Source: Deltaproteobacteria bacterium
GTDB lineage: Bacteria; Bdellovibrionota_B; Oligoflexia; Oligoflexales; Bog-1112
DNA: 23,339 bases
Direction of reading: 5' to 3'
NCBI GenBank assembly: GCA_016186945.1
Contig: JACPKR010000010.1
Coordinates: 1-23,339 of the forward strand
The translations under genes were made by a program, and so were the position numbers. Below the pieces are notes generated by a model. That model had not been told where the DNA came from, did no database searches, and saw only the letters and a list, made by a program, of their open reading frames with translations. Positions 1 to 7,531 of this stretch are shown here, piece after piece. Each line of letters begins with the position of its first letter. Positions within the stretch are counted from its first letter, which is position 1.

Positions 1-30
1 AGTTCTTTACCGAAATCGGGATTTGGGGAT

Positions 31-999
31 TTGGTCTTCGCAGACCTCAAGCAACGTTTAGAAGAAGATTTGGGAACGGCTAGCTCCCGCAAAGATTTAG
101 AGCATCTGATTCACTCGCTTAGTGCTCTGATGAAAGAGGAAACTTATACCGAGCAGGAACGCTACGAGTTCAAAAAGATTCGACAGCGGGCGTATGATAA
201 AAGACGCAATCCCAAATCTCTCTCAAACGTCCCAAACCTCAATCCCGAACATTTGGAGACTCCCCAATACGTTCCAAATGTTCCCAAACCAAATCCCAAA
301 CATTTGAAGGACCCAAACCCGACCGCCAAAGGAATAAGGCCTATCGGTCTATTTCCCATTATGGGTCTGGTGGCAGCCTGTATTTTTGTCGGCTGCTTGT
401 TACTCGAACAGACCATTCCACTTTATAGCTCCGCCAAATTCCCAGACCCGGCTCTTGCTTCTGTTGGGGCGATCGTGGTCATGATCGGATTTTCAGCCTT
501 TCATGCGTTGTCACCGAGCTGGCTTTCGATGTTTCTCTGCGTCTATGTCTGCGTTTACGAGATCGGCTTCGTCGCTTTCGGAACGTGGAAGAATGAGGTC
601 GTCATCGCCAGAAATGAAGTTGAGGCAGACGCTACCGTCCTGTGGCTTCAGGAGAAAGTCTCAAAAGCCAGGGGAGACTATGAAGAGGAAAGGGCAAGGT
701 TTGAGAATCCAGAGAGCAAGGTTTTCAAAAACGGGTGGTTTAAGTCCAAGATCGTCAACCCGACTTGGCAAGGCTATCAAGAAGCGCAAGAAAAACTTGC
801 GAGAACGATTGACCACTTAGAGGTCGAGCGAGATCTCCTCGACCCCGTTCTCATGTTGAAGGTGGCGTATCGCCTAGCCCTTGTTTTCCTTGCCATGCTT
901 CTTGTCCATCTGTCGGTTGGATTAATCAGAAACAAGGAGGGGTCCAGGGGAACCTTCGTAGATGGTGCCCCTGGGTTCAGACTTGCAAGTTACCAGTGA
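31..999 (+). CDS. Unknown membrane protein with proline/asparagine-rich linker and coiled coil (possibly 5' partial)
   Basis: I do not recognise this 322-residue protein. The first third is charged and probably cytoplasmic. It is followed by a linker carrying two 17-residue tandem repeats (about residues 65-98, core NP-K/E-HL). Around residues 106-190 there are about three hydrophobic membrane segments. Residues about 195-275 are Glu/Lys/Arg-rich and heptad-like, so a coiled coil is likely. A last membrane segment lies near residues 280-300. The start is uncertain: a TTG at 31 is used, but the frame is open to the left edge of the window, so the true start may lie outside. It is followed convergently by a minus-strand recombinase-like gene. 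A structural or sensor role at the membrane is only inference. Confidence 0.6.
   Translation: MVFADLKQRLEEDLGTASSRKDLEHLIHSLSALMKEETYTEQERYEFKKIRQRAYDKRRNPKSLSNVPNLNPEHLETPQYVPNVPKPNPKHLKDPNPTAKGIRPIGLFPIMGLVAACIFVGCLLLEQTIPLYSSAKFPDPALASVGAIVVMIGFSAFHALSPSWLSMFLCVYVCVYEIGFVAFGTWKNEVVIARNEVEADATVLWLQEKVSKARGDYEEERARFENPESKVFKNGWFKSKIVNPTWQGYQEAQEKLARTIDHLEVERDLLDPVLMLKVAYRLALVFLAMLLVHLSVGLIRNKEGSRGTFVDGAPGFRLASYQ
223..324 (+). repeat. Two diverged 51-bp tandem repeats inside the membrane-protein gene
   Basis: Bases 223-273 and 274-324 are degenerate in-frame copies. They encode SNVPNLNPEHLETPQYV and PNVPKPNPKHLKDPNPT, a 17-residue repeat. The repeats form the linker between the charged N-terminal part and the first membrane segment. 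Confidence 0.7.
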
Positions 1000-1054
1000 C
1001 TATCATCCCGAAAAAGAAGGTCTTGGCACCCCTCAGTGGTGGGAATAAAGTGGT

Positions 1055-1498
1055 TCAAGAGCGATCATGAAATTGAGATGGCGCTAATACCCGCTTAACC
1101 ATCTCCGGGTGCCACCCTTTCCCGCGGCACTTAGTCGGGATTTTCATGTGGTCCAGAATCGCCGCTATCCTCCTCAAGCTCATTCCTTCGGCTTTCAGCA
1201 TCTTTACGGTCTCGACGACCCTCTTCTCTGCCGTATGTTCTATCACCTTCCCTTTTCGGACTTTCGCTCCATATTTAGGTTGGGAAGGATGTCCGTGGGG
1301 TTTGTGAGGTTCGCGCGGTGGAATTTGATATCTCGCCAAGGCCGCTGTTACTGCTGATTTTGAGGAAAAAATTTCTGAAGCAATTTGCCTTGCAGAGAGT
1401 CCTTCCATGACGTATTTCTGAGTGAGGAAACTCTTGTCTTGGAGTGGAGAAATCAACGGATATCCGCTGGCAATAGGCAAAAGCAAGTGAGGAAACAA
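1055..1498 (-). CDS. Small HTH/recombinase-domain-like protein
   Basis: This 147-residue basic protein has an HTH-like stretch near residues 28-58 (EGLSARQIASEIFSSKSAV). A second stretch near residues 97-140 (GMSLRRIAAILDHMKIPT, then RGKGWHPEMVKRVL) is typical of the Recombinase domain found after the catalytic domain in serine recombinases. There is no serine-recombinase catalytic domain, so this is either a stand-alone DNA-binding accessory protein or the remnant of a larger recombinase. It reads away from the regulatory gap at 1499-1943, whose repeats and hairpin could be its target. The start is the ATG at the upstream end; the internal Met in YVMEGLS is an alternative. Function is inferred from motif resemblance only. 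Confidence 0.65.
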   Translation of the reverse strand: MFPHLLLPIASGYPLISPLQDKSFLTQKYVMEGLSARQIASEIFSSKSAVTAALARYQIPPREPHKPHGHPSQPKYGAKVRKGKVIEHTAEKRVVETVKMLKAEGMSLRRIAAILDHMKIPTKCRGKGWHPEMVKRVLAPSQFHDRS

Positions 1499-1622
1499 AA
1501 GTTGAGGAATTAGTTCCGATCGGCCGCCATCCCAATCTTTTCAATTAGTTACAAGAGACAAAACAAAGATTCCTGTAAATTCCATAAGTTACAAGAAACG
1601 TCGCGTAGTTCATCCCCTCTCT

Positions 1623-1648
1623 AATCACCTGAAATCACGTCAAATCAC
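1623..1648. repeat. Three AATCAC repeats with 10-bp phasing
   Basis: AATCAC occurs at 1623-1628, 1633-1638 and 1643-1648. The exact 10-bp period would put all copies on the same face of the helix, as in short iterons or multimeric operator sites. Function is unknown. Confidence 0.5.
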
Positions 1649-1677
1649 AGCAGTCGTAGTTATTTTGTCGTCAGCTT

Positions 1678-1702
1678 TGTCGTTAGTGAAACGCTAACGA
1701 CA
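1678..1702. repeat. Perfect inverted repeat TGTCGTTAG / CTAACGACA
   Basis: The 9-bp arms (1678-1686 and 1694-1702) are perfectly complementary around a 7-base loop. No T-run follows, so it does not look like an intrinsic terminator. A binding site for a dimeric protein, or a recombination subsite, is more likely. Confidence 0.55.
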
Positions 1703-1820
1703 GACTTAGCTATCCTCCTGTTCTTTCAGCATAAAACTAAGTAATTGCGCTCAACTCATACCCCCTATCCTCGCCAAGCCTATGTAGCCATAAAATTCAA
1801 TGATAACGAGGCATTACCAA

Positions 1821-1859
1821 TTGTAAGATTTTCTTGCTTTTTCTATACTTCTAAGTATA
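1821..1859 (+). promoter_or_regulatory. Promoter with palindromic operator for the XRE-ImmA gene
   Basis: A candidate -35 TTGTAA (1821-1826) and -10 TATACT (1844-1849) are separated by 17 bp. The -10 lies inside a perfect 16-bp palindrome TATACTTCTAAGTATA (1844-1859). The layout fits autorepression by the XRE-type HTH protein encoded about 85 bp downstream. It was read by eye. Confidence 0.5.
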
Positions 1860-1943
1860 TGGATAGGCGTCTCTGTAAGAATTTATTCCAATTAGACCGA
1901 TATACATAATGGCGTGAAACACGGGGGACATTTGGAGCCAAGT

Positions 1944-3107
1944 ATGCAAGTCACAGAACTAAAACTCGCGATCGGAAAAAAGATCAAATCTCTGCGAGAG
2001 GCCCTGCATCTGTCGCAAGAGGACCTCGCTAAAAAGATGGACTGGAACTCCCACGTTACTGTTGGAAGCGTGGAAAGAGCCGAACGCGATCTCAAGGCTT
2101 GGGAACTTGCGAAGCTGAGTTCTATCTTTCGCGTACCTTTGCACGAATTGCTAGCAACGGAAATTGCTGTTGAGCAAAAACCCGCATTTGTTCTGTGGCG
2201 CTCGCGCCCATCTGAACAAGTAGTTAAAGAGCAGGAAGCACGATTTTTTGAGGTTTGCCGACGCTTTGACTTCCTAGAGAAGGCACTTGGGCTGCACGAA
2301 AAAAGACCTGCGACGAAAAATTTACCTTCCTTTCCTCTCGATCTTTCCAAAACGACATACTCGCAAGTTTATGATCTCGCCAATGATTGCAGAGAAGTCA
2401 TGGGTCTTAGAAATTTTCCTGCCAAACAATTGGTTTCCAAACTTGAAGATGAATATGAAATCCGGGTCGTCTATTTAGACCTTGATGACAACCAGGGCTC
2501 CGCTGCATGCACTATCTCTGAATTTGGAAAGTGCATGATGCTTAACAGGAACGAGGTTCCATGGCGTAGAAATTTCAGTATCGCTCACGAGCTTTTCCAC
2601 ATCATCACTTGGAATCAATTATTGTTTGAACAAATTTCGTCAAACAAAGAACTGTTGGAGAAGAACGAAAAGCTTGCCGAAACTTTCGCTGCTGGTCTGC
2701 TCATGCCTGCCGAACAGATTCAACAGGCCATTGAGGAGTGTGCAAGTGACGACAAAATTGGCGCTTCTGATATACTAGCCATTGCCCGCGAATTTGAGGT
2801 GTTAGCGGAAGCGTTACTGTGGAGACTTGTGAATTTGAAGTTCATCGACAGCAGCGCAGTTGAAAAAATTCGCATTGATAGAAAATTTCGCGAATTGGAA
2901 ACTGAATTGAATAGCGAACGCAAAACCAAGGATCATTTCTGTAGCTGGCGCTTCGTGCGTCTTGCTTACCAGGCCCATAGCAAGGGGAGACTCTCCAAAG
3001 CTAATTTAGCAAAATATCTAGACGTGTCGTTGGTTGACCTTGAAAATAAATTAGCAGACTTTGGGTTGGCAGAAATCGATGGCCCCGAAATCAAAATTCA
3101 TTCTTGA
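1944..3107 (+). CDS. XRE-family HTH regulator with ImmA/IrrE metallopeptidase domain
   Basis: This 387-residue cytoplasmic protein has an N-terminal XRE helix-turn-helix (about residues 8-65, with LSQEDLAKKMDW at the turn). A COG2856 (ImmA/IrrE-like) zinc peptidase domain follows, with HELFH at residues 215-219 and the downstream helix ETFAAGLLMP that supplies the third metal ligand. Family members cleave a partner regulator or act as the antitoxin half of a toxin-antitoxin pair. The ATG at 1944 is chosen because GGAG lies six bases upstream; a GTG at 1914 is an in-frame alternative. The gene overlaps the following PIN-domain gene by 29 bp, so the two are probably co-expressed. The palindrome over its promoter suggests autoregulation. 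Family assignment is strong; the TA role is inference from the neighbour. Confidence 0.88.
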   Translation: MQVTELKLAIGKKIKSLREALHLSQEDLAKKMDWNSHVTVGSVERAERDLKAWELAKLSSIFRVPLHELLATEIAVEQKPAFVLWRSRPSEQVVKEQEARFFEVCRRFDFLEKALGLHEKRPATKNLPSFPLDLSKTTYSQVYDLANDCREVMGLRNFPAKQLVSKLEDEYEIRVVYLDLDDNQGSAACTISEFGKCMMLNRNEVPWRRNFSIAHELFHIITWNQLLFEQISSNKELLEKNEKLAETFAAGLLMPAEQIQQAIEECASDDKIGASDILAIAREFEVLAEALLWRLVNLKFIDSSAVEKIRIDRKFRELETELNSERKTKDHFCSWRFVRLAYQAHSKGRLSKANLAKYLDVSLVDLENKLADFGLAEIDGPEIKIHS

Positions 3108-3605
3108 TGCCAACGTAATCATCACTGCTCATTCTTTTGGTATCTGGCAACAGGTAACAAATAAATATGACGTCTACGTCACAAAAACGGTGATCGAAGA
3201 AGTCCAGTATTTTCTTTCAAAGAAAACTTCGCAAAAAGTTTCCATCGAGCTTAAAGCAGAGGTCACAAAGCAAAACATCACTGCAATCGAAGGTGACGTT
3301 TTGTTGCTGCAAAAACTCTTCGCAAAGACAAAAAACCTGTCTGACACCATCGACCCGGTGAAACCGAGGCCATTTCTCTTCTTCTAGGCGATGAGTTTAA
3401 GGAGTTCCGCTTTTGCACAGGCGACCGAACTGCCATCAAGGTGTTGTCCGCTCTTGGAATCTCACACATGGGTATCTCGATGGAGAAACTTCTGAAAGAT
3501 GCAGGGATCTCAACAAAAGGACTGCATGGTTCTTATTCCAAAAAGGCATTTCAACACAGGGTCTCGGAAGGTTTTCTTGAGAAGTCGTACTACGTTAAGG
3601 GTTAG
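3079..3605 (+). pseudogene. PIN-domain ribonuclease toxin, frameshifted
   Basis: The first frame (from ATG 3079) opens with KFILDANVIITAH, the classic PIN-domain first acidic motif, and ends early at 3387. A one-base shift near 3357-3358 (CCGGTG where CCGGGTG would keep the frame) restores a second frame to a TAG at 3605. That frame carries GETEAISLLLGDE (second acidic motif) and FCTGDRTAIKVL (third acidic motif). Together they make about 175 residues, a normal PIN length. PIN toxins cleave RNA. The overlap with the upstream XRE-ImmA gene suggests a toxin-antitoxin pair. As written the protein would lose two of its metal-binding acidic residues and be inactive, unless the missing G is a sequencing error or a ribosomal frameshift occurs. 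Confidence 0.8.
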
Positions 3606-3735
3606 GAGAACTCACTTTTCAGATGAAGTTATCATTCTATCGTCTCTGATATTTTACATACGATATTTATAATATAAAAATAGGTGGGGGGGAGAAGCCG
3701 TCGGTTCCAAATCTCGGGTTTCTCTATTTTGGCGG

Positions 3736-3750
3736 ACTTTTTCAAAAAGT
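3736..3750. repeat. Short palindrome ACTTTTTCAAAAAGT
   Basis: Perfect 7-bp arms around one base, weakly extended by flanking GGC/GCC. It lies between the PIN pseudogene and the small RHH-like gene. It could be an operator or a weak terminator for the upstream pair. There is no clear T-tract after the stem. Confidence 0.35.
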
Positions 3751-3844
3751 GCCTCCAATGAAAACAGTGCATTATGTTTTAAGGAGTGGTGTTTTGCCTA
3801 TAAGCAAGGAACGATGTAAAAATATCTAAAAAGAAAGGACTTTG

Positions 3845-4132
3845 ATGCCTAGGCCTAAAATTAATCCAAATAAAAAAAGAGTAGCCGTGAGCGTCTCCTT
3901 GCGACCAGACATAGTTGAACTTGCCGAACGTACAGAAAACAAGTCTAAATTTTTTGAAACCTCCGTCGACGTTGTAATGAGTCTTAGAGAATTGGTTGCC
4001 GAACTCAAAAAACGAAAAATGGACATCACAAGGGCAACCCAGGACCTTGAGGATTTGGTTGATGTATGGGAAGCACAGTTCGATAGCAGCGTCCCCTTCT
4101 CAAGTGCACGTACAAAAAAACCGGTGAAATGA
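3845..4132 (+). CDS. Small basic protein, possible ribbon-helix-helix DNA-binding protein
   Basis: This is a 95-residue protein. The N-terminus is basic (PRPKINPNKKR) and is followed by VAVSVSLRPDIVELAERTE, the strand-then-helix pattern of ribbon-helix-helix antitoxins and relaxase accessory proteins. The rest is Lys/Glu-rich and helical. ATG 3845 is chosen over the TTG at 3842 because AGAAAGG lies at the right distance upstream. The stop overlaps the ATG of the decayed acetyltransferase (ATGA), so the two were one operon. An antitoxin-toxin (RHH-GNAT) reading was considered, but the partner looks like an aminoglycoside acetyltransferase rather than a TacT-type toxin. Specific function unknown. 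Confidence 0.7.
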   Translation: MPRPKINPNKKRVAVSVSLRPDIVELAERTENKSKFFETSVDVVMSLRELVAELKKRKMDITRATQDLEDLVDVWEAQFDSSVPFSSARTKKPVK

Positions 4133-4617
4133 AAATAATCTTAGAAAGAGATCACCGTTTGAAAGACGCATTCAAAGTTCGAGCAGCAACAAAAAATGAT
4201 ATCTCGGCGTGGGGGCAAATGCGCGAAGCACTGTGACCCGAAACTTGTCTTGAGAAACATCGTGCGGAAATAGAAAAAGCCATCGACAAAAGCGATGTCG
4301 GCAACTTCATGGGGCAAACAGAAACCGATGGGCTCCTGGTCGGTTTCGTAGAGGTCCCGCTGAGACCCTATGCCAATGGATGTGTTCAACCCCTGTCGCA
4401 TTTGGCGAGGGAATATGGATTCAGGAACAATACCGCAAAAAAGGGATCGGTAAGCTACTGATCCAAGCAGCAGAGCAAATGGGCCAAAGAAAAAGGTGTC
4501 AATGAACTTGGTTCCGACACGGAAATCGGCAATACATCTTCTCAGGAAGCTCATAAACAGGGGGGTTTCGAAGAAACCGGGCGGGTGGTTTATTTTCGAA
4601 AGAGGCTTCAATTTTGA
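4129..4617 (+). pseudogene. Decayed AAC(6')-like GNAT acetyltransferase
   Basis: Reading across three lesions gives a protein of about 162 residues, collinear with aminoglycoside 6'-N-acetyltransferases. Its segments include FVEVPLRPYANGC, then EGIWIQEQYRKKGIGKLL (the GNAT acetyl-CoA loop), then GSDTEIGNTSSQEAHKQGGF and ETGRVVYFRKRL at the C-terminus. The lesions are a TGA at 4234-4236, where the family has Trp in a LWP motif; a missing C in the run at 4390-4393; and an extra A in the run at 4477-4479. The stop codon makes real decay more likely than sequencing error. In function it would have acetylated aminoglycosides. The substrate is inferred from family resemblance only. Confidence 0.75.
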
Positions 4618-4648
4618 CCTCATCCCCTATATACCGCCTCTTTACCTA

Positions 4649-4678
4649 TTTACTTTCTCGTGGTTACATGTTTATAAT
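4649..4678 (+). promoter_or_regulatory. Promoter for the 4744-7431 gene cassette
   Basis: A perfect -10 TATAAT (4673-4678) is preceded by TTTACT (4649-4654) at 18 bp. It lies in an AT-rich stretch 65 bp before the TTG start of the next gene and after the acetyltransferase remnant. This suggests an independent transcription unit. Confidence 0.5.
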
Positions 4679-4743
4679 ATCAATATATTGAATTATTCAA
4701 CTAATTGACGTAATAGCCGATACAAGAAACGAGGACTTTTCTC

Positions 4744-5193
4744 TTGATTGATGACTGGATGGGGGATCTTCAACGGCTCGCTGAACAAAGTCCGGACTCC
4801 GTCCTGGTTAATCACCCTATGACGGAGCGATATTGGAGAGCAGAGACAATGCTCAGTAGCGTTATTAAAAATGGCACTCCTATCGGTTGGATGGAACGAT
4901 CAAAAAGTGAGCCAGATTACAGCAATGAAGTCGACAAGACTTTTCATCTCGTCGTGTATTTGGAAAATGAGGACGAAGGATTTTTCGACGAGGAACCGAG
5001 TTATTACAGTGTCTTCAGGATGGGATATGATGATTATGAAGGTGAACTAGTCGCTGTTTTTGCAGACCTATTTTGTTTTTATGACGGAAAAAATCCAAAG
5101 AAAGGTGATCCTAATAATCCCAAAATCTGGTCAAAGGCAGAGGCAATTGAGTTCATGCAACATCGATTCCCCGAATACGAGGTGATAGAATGA
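4744..5193 (+). CDS. Unknown acidic protein, first gene of SIR2-cyclase cassette
   Basis: I do not recognise this 149-residue cytoplasmic protein. It is strongly acidic in the second half (FFDEEPSYY, GYDDYEGELVAVFADLF) and alternates hydrophobic strands with charged turns, suggesting a compact alpha/beta fold. No signal peptide or membrane segment is visible. The TTG at 4744 is used because GAGG (4731-4734) is nine bases upstream. Its end overlaps the ATG of the HTH gene by four bases, so the two are translationally coupled. An acidic product paired with an HTH protein fits a toxin-antitoxin pair or a sensor with its regulator. Neither can be shown from sequence. Confidence 0.7.
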   Translation: MIDDWMGDLQRLAEQSPDSVLVNHPMTERYWRAETMLSSVIKNGTPIGWMERSKSEPDYSNEVDKTFHLVVYLENEDEGFFDEEPSYYSVFRMGYDDYEGELVAVFADLFCFYDGKNPKKGDPNNPKIWSKAEAIEFMQHRFPEYEVIE

Positions 5194-5648
5194 ACCAAAA
5201 AAACTTAGTATTAGAAAAAAACTATAAAATTCATGCAGCAGGAGAACTCTGGACTGTTCCCGAAATCAGCTTTGTTCGCCGAGAGAATGGTCAACTAATG
5301 CTGACAAAAGAAGAAATAGATAGAGTGAATAGTTCAATAGCGAATGTTCTCTGCTCCGACGAAACAGAGTTAACCTGGGATCAATTTGATTTTCTCTGCA
5401 AAACTACGATGACCAAATATTCACATATAGCCAGTATGCTTAGGATTGATAAAAGCACTGTCAGTAAATGGAAAAGTGGAAAGCTAGATTACTCAGCAAG
5501 CTTCGTTTTGAAACAGTTTTTTTGGCAAAAAATATTTGCTGATCATTTGAACGAAAAAAGAGCCGATTCCATTGAAAGTCAGCTTAAAAATATGGGAAAA
5601 AAAGCTGTTGATGAAAAATGGACGGGTCGGGTTAGCAGAGCCGCATAA
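5190..5648 (+). CDS. HTH transcriptional regulator (MqsA-like C-terminal HTH)
   Basis: This 152-residue protein has a helix-turn-helix near residues 68-98 (TKYSHIASMLRIDKSTVSKWKSGKLDY). It is preceded by LTKEEIDRVNSSIANVL, the arrangement seen in MqsA/YgiT-type antitoxin C-terminal domains. The usual zinc-binding cysteines of that family are not present at the N-terminus. It is coupled by an ATGA overlap to the 149-residue protein and lies 64 bp before the SIR2-cyclase gene. It probably represses this cassette. Antitoxin function is possible but unproven. Confidence 0.75.
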   Translation: MNQKNLVLEKNYKIHAAGELWTVPEISFVRRENGQLMLTKEEIDRVNSSIANVLCSDETELTWDQFDFLCKTTMTKYSHIASMLRIDKSTVSKWKSGKLDYSASFVLKQFFWQKIFADHLNEKRADSIESQLKNMGKKAVDEKWTGRVSRAA

Positions 5649-5712
5649 TGATTTAAGAGCGGTGAATCATTGCCAATGATCTCAGCATGGTGGGTGGAGA
5701 AAAGGACTAGCA

Positions 5713-7431
5713 ATGCATCATCGAATAGTCATTCTATTTGGAGCAGGGGCAAGTCTTGGCTCCCAAGAAACAGGGATGCCTAGTCCTTTGGGACCTGAAT
5801 TGGTTGCCACCCTCAAGAAGAACTATCCGGAGTCATGGGGACGATTGGGATACTGCTGGAGTAAAGAATTTGAAAAGGATTTTGAACAAAGTCAGCTCAA
5901 ATTGCTCCAACTGGAATGGAAAAGGCACAGCAAATGGAAGAGGCAAGGATTTCAAGCAACTCCTCAAAATCCATATCGCACTAAGCAGTGGGATCTTGCG
6001 GATTATTTTCACAACTTCACGATAGACGGAATGAAATCCTTCTATGTACACCTATTGGATAAGCTCAGGCGAATACTGCCCGATGTTGTGTTTATCAATC
6101 TAAATTATGACACTCTTCTGCTGCAAGCTTTGGAACACCTCAAAATACAATATGCGGTACCAGGGATAAACAGTCACATGAGAGGAGAAACACTCATCTG
6201 CATGCCTCACGGCTCATCCTCGGCGCTTGCAAGGAATGGTATTGAGATTTCGGAAGCAACTCAATGTGAAGCCACCGAATTTGAACTAGTAGTTGATCGC
6301 GGCAGTTTTCAAAGACGAAGAGGGGTCTTAGAGAATTTTCTATGCTTACCTGCTATGAGTTACATAGAGCCAACCAAGTTTGCCTTGTCTGGAGCTAACT
6401 TTCTTAATGCGAATCGATTCAACCTCGAAAGTGCTCTAAACTCAGCATCGCTAATCTTTTTGATTGGAGTCAATTGCCACCCAGGCGATTCTCACATTTG
6501 GGTTCCTATCGGTAAATCTGATGCAGATTGCGTTTTCGTAAATCCCGAACCAAGTTCTTTTTGTGAATGGATAAAAACCAATAGGAAGGGAAAAACAAGC
6601 ATCATTCTATCTGAACCCTGGGGCGCAGCTTTTGAAAGGGTAATCGACTTGATTGCTCTCGGCCATCGCAAAATGCTCATACACAGACCCCGACCGCAGG
6701 GCGACTGGTGCAACATAGGCGAAAGAATAAAATGGATCTTTAATCCTACCACTGGAAAGGGGCACAGAAGCGTAAAGGGATTCTGTCTTTTTTTTGACAT
6801 TCTTGGCTATTCGCCCTTAATGTCGAAGTCGGATTGTGTCTCCTTCCATATCGAAGCGGACAATTTTTTTGTGGAATGCATTCAGTCAATCCCAGGAGAT
6901 CAGTTCCCGGATGGAAAAATTCAAGAATTGAGAGGATGCTATCTGAGGATTTCCGATACGGGAGTCATTTGGACTTATCTTTACCCAAATTTTAGTAAAT
7001 CGGATTGTTTCAATCTAATCACAACGGTGGCGAAGCAGCTACTCGTTTTTGGGTTCAAAAGACGATTTGCTCTACGTGGTGCTATTGCTTTTGGTGACTG
7101 CGTTAATGATATTGAAGGAAATTCCTTTACTGGCACGCCATGGATCGAAGCCCACAAAGCAGAACAATCATCCCCTTGGGCTGGCATGCGAATTTGCTCT
7201 GAGGCGATTGAAGATTTACCTCAAGAAAAAACAAATTGTTCTAAAATTAAAAAGTGGAAATTTGCAGATTCTAACGAGATTCTAGCGATAGATTGGGTCA
7301 CAGGAAGCGATTTAAATAGAAGTGATATCGAAGATACATTTGATAGAATACCAATCGACGAGAAAATTAAGGAGCGCGCGAAAATAAAGAAAGAGAACAC
7401 ACTGAGTTTCTTCGATTCATTTGCATCATAA
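5713..7431 (+). CDS. SIR2-like NADase fused to class III nucleotidyl-cyclase-like domain
   Basis: This 572-residue protein has two recognisable halves. The N-terminal half is SIR2-like: ILFGAGASLG (residues 7-16) is the NAD-binding glycine motif, NLNYDTLL (129-136) matches the NYD motif, and PHGS (165-168) matches the active-site His-Gly. The C-terminal half, from about residue 355, resembles a class III nucleotidyl cyclase. CLFFDILGYSPLM places an Asp at 362, YLRISDTGVIW an Asp at 415 (the two metal positions), then ALRGAIAFGD (Arg455), and FTGTPWIEAHKAEQ followed by GMRICSEA matches the usual final strand-helix. SIR2-like domains in phage defence deplete NAD, and cyclases in Pycsar make cCMP or cUMP. 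Both in one chain is unusual. ATG 5713 has AGGA upstream. No membrane segments. Domain calls are firm to moderate; the biological role is inference. Confidence 0.82.
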   Translation: MHHRIVILFGAGASLGSQETGMPSPLGPELVATLKKNYPESWGRLGYCWSKEFEKDFEQSQLKLLQLEWKRHSKWKRQGFQATPQNPYRTKQWDLADYFHNFTIDGMKSFYVHLLDKLRRILPDVVFINLNYDTLLLQALEHLKIQYAVPGINSHMRGETLICMPHGSSSALARNGIEISEATQCEATEFELVVDRGSFQRRRGVLENFLCLPAMSYIEPTKFALSGANFLNANRFNLESALNSASLIFLIGVNCHPGDSHIWVPIGKSDADCVFVNPEPSSFCEWIKTNRKGKTSIILSEPWGAAFERVIDLIALGHRKMLIHRPRPQGDWCNIGERIKWIFNPTTGKGHRSVKGFCLFFDILGYSPLMSKSDCVSFHIEADNFFVECIQSIPGDQFPDGKIQELRGCYLRISDTGVIWTYLYPNFSKSDCFNLITTVAKQLLVFGFKRRFALRGAIAFGDCVNDIEGNSFTGTPWIEAHKAEQSSPWAGMRICSEAIEDLPQEKTNCSKIKKWKFADSNEILAIDWVTGSDLNRSDIEDTFDRIPIDEKIKERAKIKKENTLSFFDSFAS

Positions 7432-7531
7432 AAGCTAACAGAAAATCACATATGCTAACCACGCTGCCATACAGGCTTTAACGTGTCAAAAGAACAGTTG
7501 CACCTAAAATTCATTCGCTCTTATCCTGCAT

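Larger units (their letters stand above)
1499..1943. other. Non-coding regulatory gap between divergent genes
   Basis: No convincing gene lies between the recombinase-like gene and the ImmA regulator. The gap contains two direct copies of AGTTACAAGARAC (1547-1559 and 1587-1599), three AATCAC hexamers spaced exactly 10 bp apart (1623-1648), a perfect 9-bp inverted repeat (1678-1702), and a promoter with an overlapping palindrome (1821-1859). This density suggests protein-binding sites for replication, recombination or regulation. Confidence 0.6.

Noticed and set aside
4141-4623. 160-residue minus-strand frame opposite the acetyltransferase remnant
   Set aside because: The plus strand shows clear GNAT/AAC(6') motifs across its frameshifts, so the minus frame is a shadow.
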